From Clostridium sp. CAG:354_28_25 (GTDB taxonomy: Bacteria > Bacillota > Clostridia > TANB77 > CAG-508): DNA of 64,000 nucleotides. The notes under the pieces were generated by a model. It searched no databases. It was given only the letters and a program-made list of their open reading frames with translations, and was not told where the DNA came from. Below, piece after piece: positions 25,565 through 34,600 of the stretch. The stretch is taken from assembly GCA_001915925.1 (NCBI GenBank), contig MNRL01000008.1:40185-104184 (forward strand). The letters run 5' to 3'. The translations under genes were made by a program, and so were the position numbers. Position 1 is the stretch's first letter, and every line of letters begins with the position of its first letter.

Positions 25565-27088
25565 ATGAGTAGAGGAAAAAGATATAATGGGGAAGCAAAA
25601 CTTAACATGAAAAAAGTCTTAGCAGTATTAGTTGCACTGCTAGTAATAGTAATGTTTGTTTTTGTTATATATAAATTAGTAACAAATGGAAAAGGTGAAA
25701 GGATGACAAATAATTATTATTTTACATCCTTTCAAGACAATAAATATGGAGTAATAAATAATAAAGGTGAAGAGGTTATAGCGCCATCTTACCAAGAATA
25801 TATTGTAATTCCAAATAATAAAACAGATATATTTTTATGTACATATGATGTAGATTATACAAATAATACATATAAAACGAAAGCTTTAAACTCAAAGAAT
25901 AAAGAAATATTTACAGAATATGAAAACATTGAACCAATAGCAAATTATGATGCTAACAATACAATTTCATATGAACAAAATGCTATTAAAGTACAAAAAG
26001 ATGGAAAATATGGAATGATTAATATAGAAGGCAAAGAAATATTACCATGCGAATATGATGACTTATATTCTTTAAAAAATACAGACAATAGCATCTTAAT
26101 AGAAAAAGATGGAAAAATAGGCTTAGTAGATAGTACAGGAAAAGTAATAATAGAACCTCAGTATAAAGAAATAAGAGGATTAGGAACAGATTATAAATTA
26201 GGGTATATAACAATAACAGAAGATGACAAATATGGAGTTGTGGACTGTAATAATCAAAAGGTATTAGAAAACAAATATCAAGATATAAAGAGCTTAACCG
26301 AAAATGGAATATATGCTGTAAAAGAAAATAATAATTGGGAATTAGTACAAAGAAATGGAGAAATAAAACTTTCTGAAGGACTACAAAATGTTCAAGATAT
26401 TTTAGGAATAAAAAATGGAAATATAATTATAAAAAATACAAGCAATAAAGTAGGTGTAATTAGCTCAGAAGGTGAGACAATATTAAATAATGTATATGAT
26501 GATGTTAAATTTGCTTTTACAGGTTCATATATAATTGAACAAAATGGAAAGTATGGTATTGCTAAGAGTAAAGATGAAATAGTAGTAAACCCAACTTATA
26601 CAACAATGAATTACATAAGCACAGCAGATATAATAGAAGCAAGTGAAGATGGAATTACTTCAAATTTGTTAAACAGTAATTTTGAAATAAAATTAACAGG
26701 AATAGTTACGGAAATTAATACAAATAAAGGTTATATAAAGATAAGACAAGATAATGAAGAGAAATATTATAACTTTAGATTTGAAGAAAGAACTAAGCAA
26801 GATATAAATAGTTCAAATACACTATTTTTAGATAAACAAAATGATAAATATGGTTATGTAGATAAAAACGGAAAAGTAGTAGTAGATTATCAATATGATG
26901 ATGCAACAGAGCAAAATGAATATGGTTATGCTGCTGTTCAAAAAGATGGAAAATGGGGAGCAATAAACGAAAAAGGCGAAGAAATAGTTGCACCACAATA
27001 TGATTTTTCTAATAATTTAGGTATAGACTTTATAGGAGAATGGCATTTAGGAAGTATAGATTCAAATGCTACATACTATACAAAATAA
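25565..27088 (+). CDS. WG-repeat protein with N-terminal membrane anchor
   Basis: A 507-residue protein. A short basic N-terminus, one helix at residues 17-36, then at least eight WG (KWG) repeats of the form KYGVINxxGEEVIxPxYxx. They begin near residues 58, 145, 177, 213, 290, 325, 420 and 454. The repeats should build an extracytoplasmic beta-solenoid or propeller; the family's function is uncharacterised. ACGGAGGAAATAAG precedes the ATG. It ends 22 bases before the next gene's start and probably shares its transcript. Confidence 0.85.
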   Translation: MSRGKRYNGEAKLNMKKVLAVLVALLVIVMFVFVIYKLVTNGKGERMTNNYYFTSFQDNKYGVINNKGEEVIAPSYQEYIVIPNNKTDIFLCTYDVDYTNNTYKTKALNSKNKEIFTEYENIEPIANYDANNTISYEQNAIKVQKDGKYGMINIEGKEILPCEYDDLYSLKNTDNSILIEKDGKIGLVDSTGKVIIEPQYKEIRGLGTDYKLGYITITEDDKYGVVDCNNQKVLENKYQDIKSLTENGIYAVKENNNWELVQRNGEIKLSEGLQNVQDILGIKNGNIIIKNTSNKVGVISSEGETILNNVYDDVKFAFTGSYIIEQNGKYGIAKSKDEIVVNPTYTTMNYISTADIIEASEDGITSNLLNSNFEIKLTGIVTEINTNKGYIKIRQDNEEKYYNFRFEERTKQDINSSNTLFLDKQNDKYGYVDKNGKVVVDYQYDDATEQNEYGYAAVQKDGKWGAINEKGEEIVAPQYDFSNNLGIDFIGEWHLGSIDSNATYYTK

Positions 27089-27110
27089 TTTAACAAAAGA
27101 GGGAGAAGAA

Positions 27111-28346
27111 ATGGAACTAAAGACAAGGTACCAATATACTTATTTTATATATCCATATGTAATTGAACAAAGTAAATATTCAAAGTACTTGCAAAATTTA
27201 CTAAGAAATAAAAAATGTACTTTGCGAATGTTTGAAAAGCAAAAAGACTTGGATATATATAATAAATTTTTACCTAAAGTAAGAAGATTTATGTTTCCAA
27301 CATTTGATTTTTCAGAAAATAAAAGAAAAAAATTTAAGGAATTAGATGTTGGACTACAATCAACAATTCTTCAGAAATATCCATGCACTATATTTGAATA
27401 TAATTTAGGTAAAAATGCACAAGGAAAAGCAGGAAGAAATGCAGGAATTTTCTTTAAGATTGATAAAATAGAGATAATATGCTTTTATACAGGCGAATGT
27501 TTTATTACATTAAAAACATCAGTAGAAGATTTAGAACAATTTGATGATGTATTAAATTTTAATTATAAATTTAAAGATATAAAATCAGAATTCATCTCTA
27601 TGAAACAGTTTGATAATATAAAAATTCAAACGAGCGAATTTGATGACGTGCGCAAAATAACCGAAGTAATAGATGAAATAGTAGGAAATTATACTAAAAA
27701 TATAAATATAGATACCAACAAATTTTTAACATATTCATATTCTTGTATAGATCAAGAACATTGGAATAAGAATAAAAGTTTTGAAAATATAAGACATCAA
27801 TTTTATAAATATACAAATGTATTGCCAAGTAATTATAATTTAAATGTAGAATTTAGTGAAAACGATAAAAAAGTGGATATAATAGACAAATGGGAATATA
27901 TAAAATATGGATTCTCAAGCCAAGCAACAACTTTATTTACATCAGGAGTAGATACTTTTAATTATACAAAATTACCGTTTCTTTATGAAAAAGTATATAT
28001 TTATATGTATATTTTACAACTATATAAAAAGATATATATTCAAAAGCTAATAGAGAAATATAAAAGTGCTACAAAAGCTAGTAAATTAAGAAAAGAATTT
28101 TTGAATTTTACACATAATATTTGGTTACAAGACATTACAACCGATGATATAGGACAATTATTGGTAAATAGTTGGTCAGAAAATTTGGAATTAGAAAAGC
28201 TATATTGGAAATTAAAAAATGAATATGATATCTTATATAAAGAATCAAACATAGAGAAAACAGCTAAAAGTAATAAAGTTATAATGGTAATACTAATAAC
28301 ATCATTAATATTAAATATAATAAATTTTGTAGTATTATTAAATTGA
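27111..28346 (+). CDS. Hypothetical tail-anchored protein
   Basis: About 411 residues from ATG 27111, which has GAGGGAG upstream; the ATG at 27066 lies within the WG-repeat gene. I do not recognise the family. The N-terminal part (YQYTYFIYPYVIEQSKY) and a central block with YTYSCIDQEHWNKNKS are followed by a helical region and one C-terminal membrane helix (residues 387-409) ending FVVLLN. The topology recalls a tail anchor, with the bulk in the cytoplasm. The superficial layout is CorA-like, but no GMN motif exists. It follows the WG-repeat gene in an apparent operon. Confidence 0.6.
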   Translation: MELKTRYQYTYFIYPYVIEQSKYSKYLQNLLRNKKCTLRMFEKQKDLDIYNKFLPKVRRFMFPTFDFSENKRKKFKELDVGLQSTILQKYPCTIFEYNLGKNAQGKAGRNAGIFFKIDKIEIICFYTGECFITLKTSVEDLEQFDDVLNFNYKFKDIKSEFISMKQFDNIKIQTSEFDDVRKITEVIDEIVGNYTKNINIDTNKFLTYSYSCIDQEHWNKNKSFENIRHQFYKYTNVLPSNYNLNVEFSENDKKVDIIDKWEYIKYGFSSQATTLFTSGVDTFNYTKLPFLYEKVYIYMYILQLYKKIYIQKLIEKYKSATKASKLRKEFLNFTHNIWLQDITTDDIGQLLVNSWSENLELEKLYWKLKNEYDILYKESNIEKTAKSNKVIMVILITSLILNIINFVVLLN

Positions 28347-28347
28347 T

Positions 28348-28395
28348 TGGGATTTGGGAGCATCGGGATTTGGGGACGTTCCTTAAATCCCTTTT
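28348..28395 (+). repeat. GGGACG hairpin repeat (copy 3), probable terminator
   Basis: GGGATTTGGGAGCATC then GGGATTTGGGGACGTTCCTT and AAATCCCTTTTATT. The arms GGGATTT and AAATCCC are complementary and a T run follows, two bases after the preceding stop. Confidence 0.7.
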
Positions 28396-28420
28396 ATTAT
28401 AATTAATGGGGGAATAATCA

Positions 28421-28795
28421 ATGATAAAATGTGGTACAGATATAATAGAAATAGCTAGAATTAAAGATGCGATAGAAAAAGAAGGATTTAAGGAAAGAGT
28501 CTATACAGAAAAAGAAATAGAATATTGCGAAAGTAAAAATGTACAAAAATACCAAAGCTATAGTGGTAGATTTGCAGCCAAAGAAGCAATCTTTAAGGCT
28601 CTTTCTACTCTTATAAAAGATAAGTATAAAATAAAGTGGACAGATTTTGAGATAATTAATGATAAAAAAGGAAAGCCAAATGTACAAATTAATACTAATA
28701 TTCTAGATAAATCCCTTATTAAAAATATTGATATAAGTATCTCACATTGCAAAGAATATGCTACTGCTGTATGCATTATAGAAATTAATAATTAA
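28421..28795 (+). CDS. acpS: Holo-[acyl-carrier-protein] synthase
   Basis: A 124-residue protein of standard AcpS length. The family motifs are GTDIIEIARIKDAIE, RFAAKEAIFKAL and ISISHCKEYATAV. AcpS moves 4'-phosphopantetheine from CoA to apo-ACP for fatty acid synthesis. Mg-binding Asp (GTDI) and the WSxKEA-like FAAKEA motif are present. The start lies after a GGGGGAATAATCA stretch. tatD follows after 16 bases. Confidence 0.93.
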   Translation: MIKCGTDIIEIARIKDAIEKEGFKERVYTEKEIEYCESKNVQKYQSYSGRFAAKEAIFKALSTLIKDKYKIKWTDFEIINDKKGKPNVQINTNILDKSLIKNIDISISHCKEYATAVCIIEINN

Positions 28796-28811
28796 AAGGA
28801 AGAGAAATAGT

Positions 28812-29591
28812 ATGAAATTATTTGATTCACATTGTCACTTAAATGACGAGAGATTTAATGAAGATAGAGAAAGTTTAATAATAGCATTAAAAAATGAAGG
28901 TGTAGAAAAATTAGTTACTGCCGGATACAGCCTAGAAAGCAGTAAAGAAGCTATAAAATTAGCAAATAAATATGATTTTATTTATGCAACAATAGGTATT
29001 TCACCAAATGATGTACCAGATAATAATGAAAAATTAGGTCAAGAAATAGAACAATTAAAAGAAGTGTATAAAATGTCTAAAAAGATTGTTGCCGTAGGCG
29101 AGATTGGATTAGATTATCATTGGAATACAGAGAATAAAGAGTTACAAAAGTATGCTTTTATAGAACAAATAAAATTAGCAAATGAATTAGATTTACCAAT
29201 CCAAATTCATACTAGAGATGCAGTAATGGATACATTAGAAATTTTAAAAGCCAATTCTGTAAAAAATGGGGGAATATTTCATTGCTGCCCATTTAATAGA
29301 GAACTAGTTAAAGAAGGTCTTAAATTAGGATTTTATATATCTTTTGCTGGTCCAACTACATTTAAAAATTCAAAAAATGCAGCAGAAATAATAAATATGG
29401 TACCTAATGATAAATTTTTAGTAGAAACAGATAGTCCATATCTAGCTCCAGAACCACATAGAGGGACAAGAAATGACCCAAGGAATGTGCAATTCATTAT
29501 TAAAAAGATTGCAGAAGAAAAAGGAAAGACTTTTGAAGAAGTTCAGAATATGGCATATGAAAATGCAAAAAGAATATTTAGAATTAATTAA
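28812..29591 (+). CDS. tatD: TatD family metal-dependent hydrolase
   Basis: A 259-residue TIM-barrel hydrolase. Motifs are DSHCHLNDERF at the N-terminus, VGEIGLDYHWN, PIQIHTRDA, FHCCPFN and LVETDSPYLAPEPHRG. TatD proteins are metal-dependent DNases/hydrolases with proposed quality-control or repair roles. All metal-ligand motifs are intact. AGGAAGAG precedes the ATG. Confidence 0.93.
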   Translation: MKLFDSHCHLNDERFNEDRESLIIALKNEGVEKLVTAGYSLESSKEAIKLANKYDFIYATIGISPNDVPDNNEKLGQEIEQLKEVYKMSKKIVAVGEIGLDYHWNTENKELQKYAFIEQIKLANELDLPIQIHTRDAVMDTLEILKANSVKNGGIFHCCPFNRELVKEGLKLGFYISFAGPTTFKNSKNAAEIINMVPNDKFLVETDSPYLAPEPHRGTRNDPRNVQFIIKKIAEEKGKTFEEVQNMAYENAKRIFRIN

Positions 29592-29642
29592 ATACTTAGA
29601 ACGCTTTAATTCCGTATATGTAATGACAACAGCATAGGAACA

Positions 29643-29680
29643 AAAAGATAGCTTAGTTTTTATAAACTAAGCTATTTTAA
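29643..29680. terminator. Bidirectional terminator between tatD and htpX
   Basis: ATAGCTTAGTTT and AAACTAAGCTAT form a 12-bp stem. It overlaps the htpX stop codon on the minus strand. Confidence 0.75.
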
Positions 29681-30556
29681 ATTTTTAATTGCTTCAATTC
29701 TATCCTCTATAGATGGGTGAGTAGAAAACCAATTATTAGCTTTCTTTTGTTTGCCTTTAAAAGGTGTTACTATATACATATTTTCTGTAGAATTATTTGC
29801 CTGTTCTAATTTAGAAGTATCCAAATCCAATTTTGTTAAAGCAGAAATTAGAGCATCAGGATTTCTAGTAAATTCTACTGCTGTTGCATCAGCCATAAAT
29901 TCACGTTTTCTAGAAATAGCAAGTTTCATTAGTTTTCCAAAAAATCCTGCTAATACAAGTAAAATTATACTAACGAGAACCATAATTCCATTTGAGCCTC
30001 TATTATTATCATCAAATCTACCCCATAAAAATGCTCTGGAAAAGAAATCAGATAATATAATAACTAAACCTACCATAACTGTTAAAACAGCAGATAATCT
30101 AATATCGTAATTTTTTATATGTCCCATTTCGTGAGCAACTACACCCTCTAATTCGTAATAATCTAATTTGTCTAGTAAAGCAGTTGTTACGCAAATTACA
30201 GAATGTTCGGGATCTCTACCTGTTGCAAAGGCATTTGGTTGATTAGAATCCATCACATATAATTTTGGTTTGTATTGTAATCCAGAAGAGACCATTAGGG
30301 CATCTAATATATTTATTAATTTTTTATTTTCCTCTTCGGTAGCAGGTCGAGGTCTATTTATGGATAAAACAATTTTGTCGCTATAATAATATGAGCCCCA
30401 TGCAGATGCAATAGATACAATTAGTGCTATTATTATAGAAAATATTCCAAAGTCTAAAGCATAACATATATAATAGATAATTAATGTTATTACTACTATA
30501 TAAATAGATATTATAAATCCTGTTTTTATTTTATTTCTTTTTATATCTTGATACAT
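29672..30556 (-). CDS. htpX: M48 family zinc metalloprotease HtpX
   Basis: About 294 residues. ATG 30556 has CGAGGT eight bases upstream; the in-frame ATG at 30571 lacks a site. Two N-terminal membrane helices are followed by NQPNAFATGRD, the zinc motif VAHEMGHIKNYD, two more helices and REFMADATAVEF with the third ligand Glu. HtpX degrades misfolded membrane proteins. It follows lemA on the minus strand, a conserved pairing in many bacteria. Confidence 0.93.
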   Translation of the reverse strand: MYQDIKRNKIKTGFIISIYIVVITLIIYYICYALDFGIFSIIIALIVSIASAWGSYYYSDKIVLSINRPRPATEEENKKLINILDALMVSSGLQYKPKLYVMDSNQPNAFATGRDPEHSVICVTTALLDKLDYYELEGVVAHEMGHIKNYDIRLSAVLTVMVGLVIILSDFFSRAFLWGRFDDNNRGSNGIMVLVSIILLVLAGFFGKLMKLAISRKREFMADATAVEFTRNPDALISALTKLDLDTSKLEQANNSTENMYIVTPFKGKQKKANNWFSTHPSIEDRIEAIKNLK

Positions 30557-30639
30557 AATAAAACCTCGCATTAATAGTATATATTTAAAAAGATTTCTTT
30601 ATACTAAAAGAAATCTTTGGACATTATAAAAAAATTAAA

Positions 30640-31197
30640 TTATTTTGAAAAATCAATTTTAACATTTTGCTTTTCTTTTTCATCTTCTACTTCAAATAAT
30701 TCACTAGGTTTAAAGTTAAATGCTTTAGCGATAAGATTTGAAGGAAACATTTCTAATTTTGTATTATACATAGTAACTGTATCATTATAGAATTGTCTTG
30801 AATATGCAATTTTATTTTCTGTATTTCTTAATTCTTCTTGTAGTTGTGCAAATGATTCGCTAGCTTTTAAATCTGGGTAGCTTTCTGAAACAGCCATTAT
30901 TGTTTTTAAAGCTTCTGTTAACTGATTAGAAATATCAGCTTTTTCTGCAACTGTAGTAGAAGAAGCCCATGCTGTTCTAAGTTCAGCTATTTTAGAAAAT
31001 GTTTCACTTTCGTGAGCCATATAACCTTTTACAGTTTCTTGTAAATTAGGAATTAAATCGAATCTTCTTTTTAATTGTACATCTATTTGACTCCAAGCGT
31101 TTTGAACTCTTTGTCTTAAACTTACTAAATTATTGTACATTGCTACGACTACGATACAAATTACAACAATAACAATAACTATTATTGGAATAACCAT
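30640..31197 (-). CDS. lemA: LemA family protein
   Basis: A 185-residue protein. One N-terminal membrane helix (residues 2-20) precedes the family core [19 protein letters not shown] and [16 protein letters not shown], then [15 protein letters not shown] and [13 protein letters not shown]. The soluble part is an antiparallel helical bundle. LemA is commonly linked to HtpX-type proteases, as here, but its function is not well defined. GGAGGAATGTATAT precedes the ATG. Confidence 0.93.
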   Translation of the reverse strand: MVIPIIVIVIVVICIVVVAMYNNLVSLRQRVQNAWSQIDVQLKRRFDLIPNLQETVKGYMAHESETFSKIAELRTAWASSTTVAEKADISNQLTEALKTIMAVSESYPDLKASESFAQLQEELRNTENKIAYSRQFYNDTVTMYNTKLEMFPSNLIAKAFNFKPSELFEVEDEKEKQNVKIDFSK

Positions 31198-31219
31198 ATA
31201 TACATTCCTCCTTTTCGTT

Positions 31220-31248
31220 ATTTTAGCATATTATATGATAATATACAA
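31220..31248 (-). promoter_or_regulatory. Candidate sigma-A promoter of lemA-htpX
   Basis: On the minus strand TTGTAT, 17 bases, then TAAAAT. It lies 22 bases before the lemA ATG. Confidence 0.5.
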
Positions 31249-31339
31249 CATCTTATATAAATGTAACATAAATAAAATATATGAATAAAACTTGACCGAA
31301 ATGAATATAATATAGTAAATATTAGCAATTTTGGAAAAT

Positions 31340-31368
31340 TTGACATATGAAAAAATATATAGTATAAT
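31340..31368 (+). promoter_or_regulatory. Consensus sigma-A promoter of the G5 hydrolase gene
   Basis: TTGACA at 31340-31345, 17 bases, TATAAT at 31363-31368. Both hexamers are perfect. Confidence 0.85.
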
Positions 31369-31375
31369 AAAATCT

Positions 31376-31433
31376 GCTTATGGGAAATAAGCTTAATTAG
31401 TGACTTTATAATCGTGCAAAAGCACGAAGGAGG
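31376..31433 (+). promoter_or_regulatory. Two-hairpin leader of the G5 hydrolase gene
   Basis: GCTTAT-GGGAA-ATAAGC sits at the predicted 5' end of the mRNA. CGTGC-AAAA-GCACG ends one base before the AAGGAGG ribosome site. Together they could stabilise the transcript or gate initiation. Confidence 0.45.
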
Positions 31434-31438
31434 AATTT

Positions 31439-32425
31439 ATGTTAAAAGTTAATGATGATGAAAAAGCATCAATATCGCTTAAGAGAATACTTGGAATTTG
31501 TTTAATATTCTTATTCATATCAGGAATTTGTGTATTTGCAGCCAATAAACAAGTAAAAAATGTGAAAATTACATTATCTAATGGTTGCGAAATGAATGTA
31601 GTAACATCAAAAACAAAAGTTGCTGATATATTAGATGAAAAACATATTATATTATTACCAGAAGAGAAAGTAACTCCAGATGAAAATACAACAATTGGAG
31701 CAAATGGTGAAATTGTAATAACAGAAAAAACAGCTCAAGAAGAAGTTGCAGAGCTAGTATCAAACGAAACAGAAGCTACAACTACTGAAGAAAATGCAAA
31801 TGAACTAAGTATGGAAATGATTTCACAAGCATACAATCCAATAACAGAAAAAACAATTGTGGAAGTTCAATCTATACCATTCGAAACAGTAACAAAAAAT
31901 GTAGCAAATGGTGCTAGTGAAACTAAAGACCAAGTTTTACAAGAAGGTAGAGAAGGAAAGAAAGAAGTAACATATAGAGTAAAATATCAAAATGATGTAG
32001 AAATAGAAAGAACAGAAGTAAGTTCTGTAGTACTTGAAGAACCAGTAAATAAAATAGTTCAAGTAAGAGCTAAACAAACAACATCAAGAAGTTCAAGTGG
32101 TAGAACTTATATATCTGGAAGTGTAGCAGAATATCAAGCTTATGCAAGAGCAAGATGTAGTGCATATGGTTGGTCAACTGCAGACTTTAACTGTTTAGTT
32201 GCTCTTTGGAACAAAGAAAGTAAATGGAACCCTAACGCATACAACTCAGGTTCAGGAGCATATGGAATACCACAAGCATTACCAGCAAGTAAAATGGCTA
32301 CAGCAGGAACAGATTACAGAACAAATTATAAGACTCAAATAAATTGGGGATTAAGTTATATAAGCTCAAGATATGGTTCTCCATCAGCAGCATGGAGCCA
32401 CTCAAAATCTAAAGGTTGGTACTAA
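31439..32425 (+). CDS. G5 domain cell-wall hydrolase with lysozyme-like C-terminal domain
   Basis: A 328-residue secreted or anchored protein with a membrane helix at residues 17-35. A DUF348-like ubiquitin fold (VKITLSNGCEMNVVTSKTKVADIL), a G5 domain (SIPFETVTKNVANGASETKDQVLQEG), a Ser/Arg-rich linker and a transglycosylase-like C-terminal domain follow. The last contains FNCLVALWNKESKWNPNAYN and SGAYGIPQALPASKM, with Glu in NKESKW as catalytic candidate. The order resembles Rpf/YabE-type wall-lytic proteins. A strong consensus promoter suggests high expression. Confidence 0.87.
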   Translation: MLKVNDDEKASISLKRILGICLIFLFISGICVFAANKQVKNVKITLSNGCEMNVVTSKTKVADILDEKHIILLPEEKVTPDENTTIGANGEIVITEKTAQEEVAELVSNETEATTTEENANELSMEMISQAYNPITEKTIVEVQSIPFETVTKNVANGASETKDQVLQEGREGKKEVTYRVKYQNDVEIERTEVSSVVLEEPVNKIVQVRAKQTTSRSSSGRTYISGSVAEYQAYARARCSAYGWSTADFNCLVALWNKESKWNPNAYNSGSGAYGIPQALPASKMATAGTDYRTNYKTQINWGLSYISSRYGSPSAAWSHSKSKGWY

Positions 32426-32431
32426 AATTAA

Positions 32432-32482
32432 GCCAATGGATTGGTAATTACAATATGTAATAGCTAATTCATTGGCATTTTT
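32432..32482 (+). terminator. Terminator of the G5 hydrolase gene
   Basis: GCCAATGGATTGGTAATTAC pairs imperfectly with GTAATAGCTAATTCATTGGC and is followed by ATTTTTT. Confidence 0.75.
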
Positions 32483-32500
32483 TATAGAAAGGAAAATATT

Positions 32501-33268
32501 ATGAAATTAATATCATGGAATGTAAATGGATTAAGAGCAGTTGTAAATAAAGGATTTAAAGAATTTTTTAAAGAAATAGATGCAGATATATTTTGTATTC
32601 AAGAAACTAAAATGCAAGAAGCACAGTTAGATGAAAATATTTTAGAAATATTTGAAGGCTATAATGCTTATTGGAATAGTGCAGAGAAAAAGGGATATTC
32701 TGGTACAGCAATTTTTACTAAACAAAAACCTTTAAATGTAACTTATGGAATTGGAAAAGAAGAGCATGATAAAGAGGGAAGAGTAATAACATTAGAATTC
32801 GAGAAATTTTATATGGTAAATATTTATACTCCAAATTCAAAAAGGGAATTAGAAAGATTAGATTATAGACAACTATGGGAAGATGAAATACGAGCATATT
32901 TACTAAAATTAAAGGAGAATAAACCTGTTGTAATGTGTGGGGACTTAAATGTCGCTCATGAAGAAATAGACTTAAAAAATCCAAAAACAAATAGAAAAAA
33001 CGCTGGATTTACAGATGAAGAGAGAGCAAAAATGACAGAGCTTTTAAATGCAGGTTTTGTAGATACATATAGATATAAGTATCCAGAAGTAGAAGGAAAA
33101 TATAGTTGGTGGTCATATATGTTTCATGCCAGAGAAAAAAATGCAGGCTGGAGAATAGATTATTTTATAGTTTCAGAAAATTTAAAAGATAAAATAGAAG
33201 ATGCAAAAATTTTAGATGATATTTATGGAAGTGACCATTGTCCGGTAGAATTGGACTTGAATATTTAA
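32501..33268 (+). CDS. xth: Exodeoxyribonuclease III (AP endonuclease)
   Basis: A 255-residue protein of normal ExoIII length. Motifs are [20 protein letters not shown] (metal Glu), [22 protein letters not shown], FRWxS-like [17 protein letters not shown] and GSDHCPVEL (catalytic His). It incises abasic sites in base excision repair and trims 3' ends. GAAAGGA precedes the ATG. The gap to the next gene is 21 bases. Confidence 0.95.
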   Translation: MKLISWNVNGLRAVVNKGFKEFFKEIDADIFCIQETKMQEAQLDENILEIFEGYNAYWNSAEKKGYSGTAIFTKQKPLNVTYGIGKEEHDKEGRVITLEFEKFYMVNIYTPNSKRELERLDYRQLWEDEIRAYLLKLKENKPVVMCGDLNVAHEEIDLKNPKTNRKNAGFTDEERAKMTELLNAGFVDTYRYKYPEVEGKYSWWSYMFHAREKNAGWRIDYFIVSENLKDKIEDAKILDDIYGSDHCPVELDLNI

Positions 33269-33289
33269 TTAAGCGAAGGGAAGAACAAA

Positions 33290-34402
33290 ATGAAAGAAAA
33301 TAGTTGGAAAAAATGGCTATATTGGTTTAGCTTTGGAGTTGCAATTATAATTGTATTTAATATATTTAATAATTTTGATAATTTAAAACAAATAATAGGT
33401 AATTTTTTTCAAATACTTAGTCCGTTTTTAGCAGGTATTTTAATAGCATATATATTATATTTACCTAGTAGAAGAATAGAAAAAACTCTTGGAAAAAGTA
33501 AAGTTAAATTTATTAAAAATAAAGCAAGACCAATTAGTGTAATAATAATTTATCTGTTAATTTTAGTTATTTTAATAGTTGCAATGAAATTTCTTATTCC
33601 AAAAGTATATGATAGTATAGTAGAATTAATAAATAATTCACAAGGCTATATAACAGATATTATTAATAAATTTTCTACTCTTCCAGAAGACTCTTTCTTA
33701 AAGAAAGATTTCTTAGAGCAAGCAATAGCAAAATTAAAAGAAATAGATATTATGCAAATTTTAAATTATATATCTGGAATATTTAGTTTTGCTACAAGTT
33801 TATTAAATATATTTGTTGCAATTGTTGTTTCGGTATATGTATTAGCAGCAAGAGGAAAATTAGTAAAGGCATTAAAGAAATTTATTATAGCTGTATTTAA
33901 ACCTAAAACAGCAGAACTAATAATTAAATATTTTAATAATTCAAATGAATATTTCTTTAAATTCTTATCAAGCCAAGTATTAGATGGGATTGTTGTAGGA
34001 ATATTAACATCAATAGCTATGTCTTTATTAGGAGTAAAATATGCAGTATTATTAGGCTTCTTTATAGGATTGCTTAACCTTATACCATATTTTGGTGCAA
34101 TATTTGCTGTAGCAATTTCTGCAATTATAACCCTAGTTACAGGTGGATTAGCACAAGCAATTTGGATGCTTGTAATAGTAATTATTTTACAACAAATAGA
34201 TGCCAATATAATAAATCCAAAAATAGTAGGTGGCTCTTTAAAATTAAGTCCATTACTTGTTATATTTGCGGTTGCAGTAGGTGGAGCGTATTTTGGAATA
34301 TTAGGAATGTTTTTAGGTGCACCAGTTGCTGCAGTAATAAAATTACTAGTAACAGATTTTGTAAATTATAGATTAGAACAAAAATCACAAGAGGATAAAT
34401 AG
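33290..34402 (+). CDS. AI-2E family transporter (PerM/YtvI-like)
   Basis: A 370-residue polytopic protein with about eight membrane helices. Diagnostic regions are LSPFLAGILIAYILYLPSRRIEK near the N-terminus and NLIPYFGAIFAVAISAIITL with the later IINPKIVGGSLKLSPLLVIFAV. The family contains AI-2 exporters and ion transporters; the substrate cannot be predicted. GAAGGGAAGAACAAA precedes the ATG. Hairpin repeats fill the region after it. Confidence 0.88.
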   Translation: MKENSWKKWLYWFSFGVAIIIVFNIFNNFDNLKQIIGNFFQILSPFLAGILIAYILYLPSRRIEKTLGKSKVKFIKNKARPISVIIIYLLILVILIVAMKFLIPKVYDSIVELINNSQGYITDIINKFSTLPEDSFLKKDFLEQAIAKLKEIDIMQILNYISGIFSFATSLLNIFVAIVVSVYVLAARGKLVKALKKFIIAVFKPKTAELIIKYFNNSNEYFFKFLSSQVLDGIVVGILTSIAMSLLGVKYAVLLGFFIGLLNLIPYFGAIFAVAISAIITLVTGGLAQAIWMLVIVIILQQIDANIINPKIVGGSLKLSPLLVIFAVAVGGAYFGILGMFLGAPVAAVIKLLVTDFVNYRLEQKSQEDK

Positions 34403-34493
34403 GGAAAAAAGGAACGTCCCTAAATCCCGAGGAGTGCCGAAATCACGAGGAACGTTCCCAAATCATGAAGGAGCGTCTTAAAATCCTATTCCC
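34401..34493. repeat. GGGACG hairpin repeats in tandem (copy 4)
   Basis: AGGGAAAAAAGGAACGTCCCTAA, then CACGAGGAACGTTCCCAAATC, then GAAGGAGCGTCTTAAAATCC and a closing TTCCC. Three degenerate units in a row follow the AI-2E gene stop. The stretch to 34558 is AT-rich with no gene that I can see. Confidence 0.65.
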
Positions 34494-34558
34494 ATATGAG
34501 AATATAAATTATTAATAAAATATTAATAGTTTATATTCTTTTTTCTTAATAAATAAAA

Positions 34559-34567
34559 TGGTATAAT
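34559..34567 (+). promoter_or_regulatory. Extended -10 promoter of the two-component system
   Basis: TGGTATAAT fits TGnTATAAT, with no clear -35. It lies 33 bases before the start. Confidence 0.45.
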
Positions 34568-34600
34568 ACCTATAGAATTGAGCAGAGGGGAAATGTTTTT

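Noticed and set aside
27111..28346. CorA-type magnesium channel
   Set aside because: The protein has one C-terminal helix instead of two and no GMN motif.
31369..31438. c-di-AMP (ydaO-type) riboswitch before the G5 hydrolase gene
   Set aside because: Wall-hydrolase genes often carry one, but the leader is only about 65 bases and lacks the conserved junction sequences.
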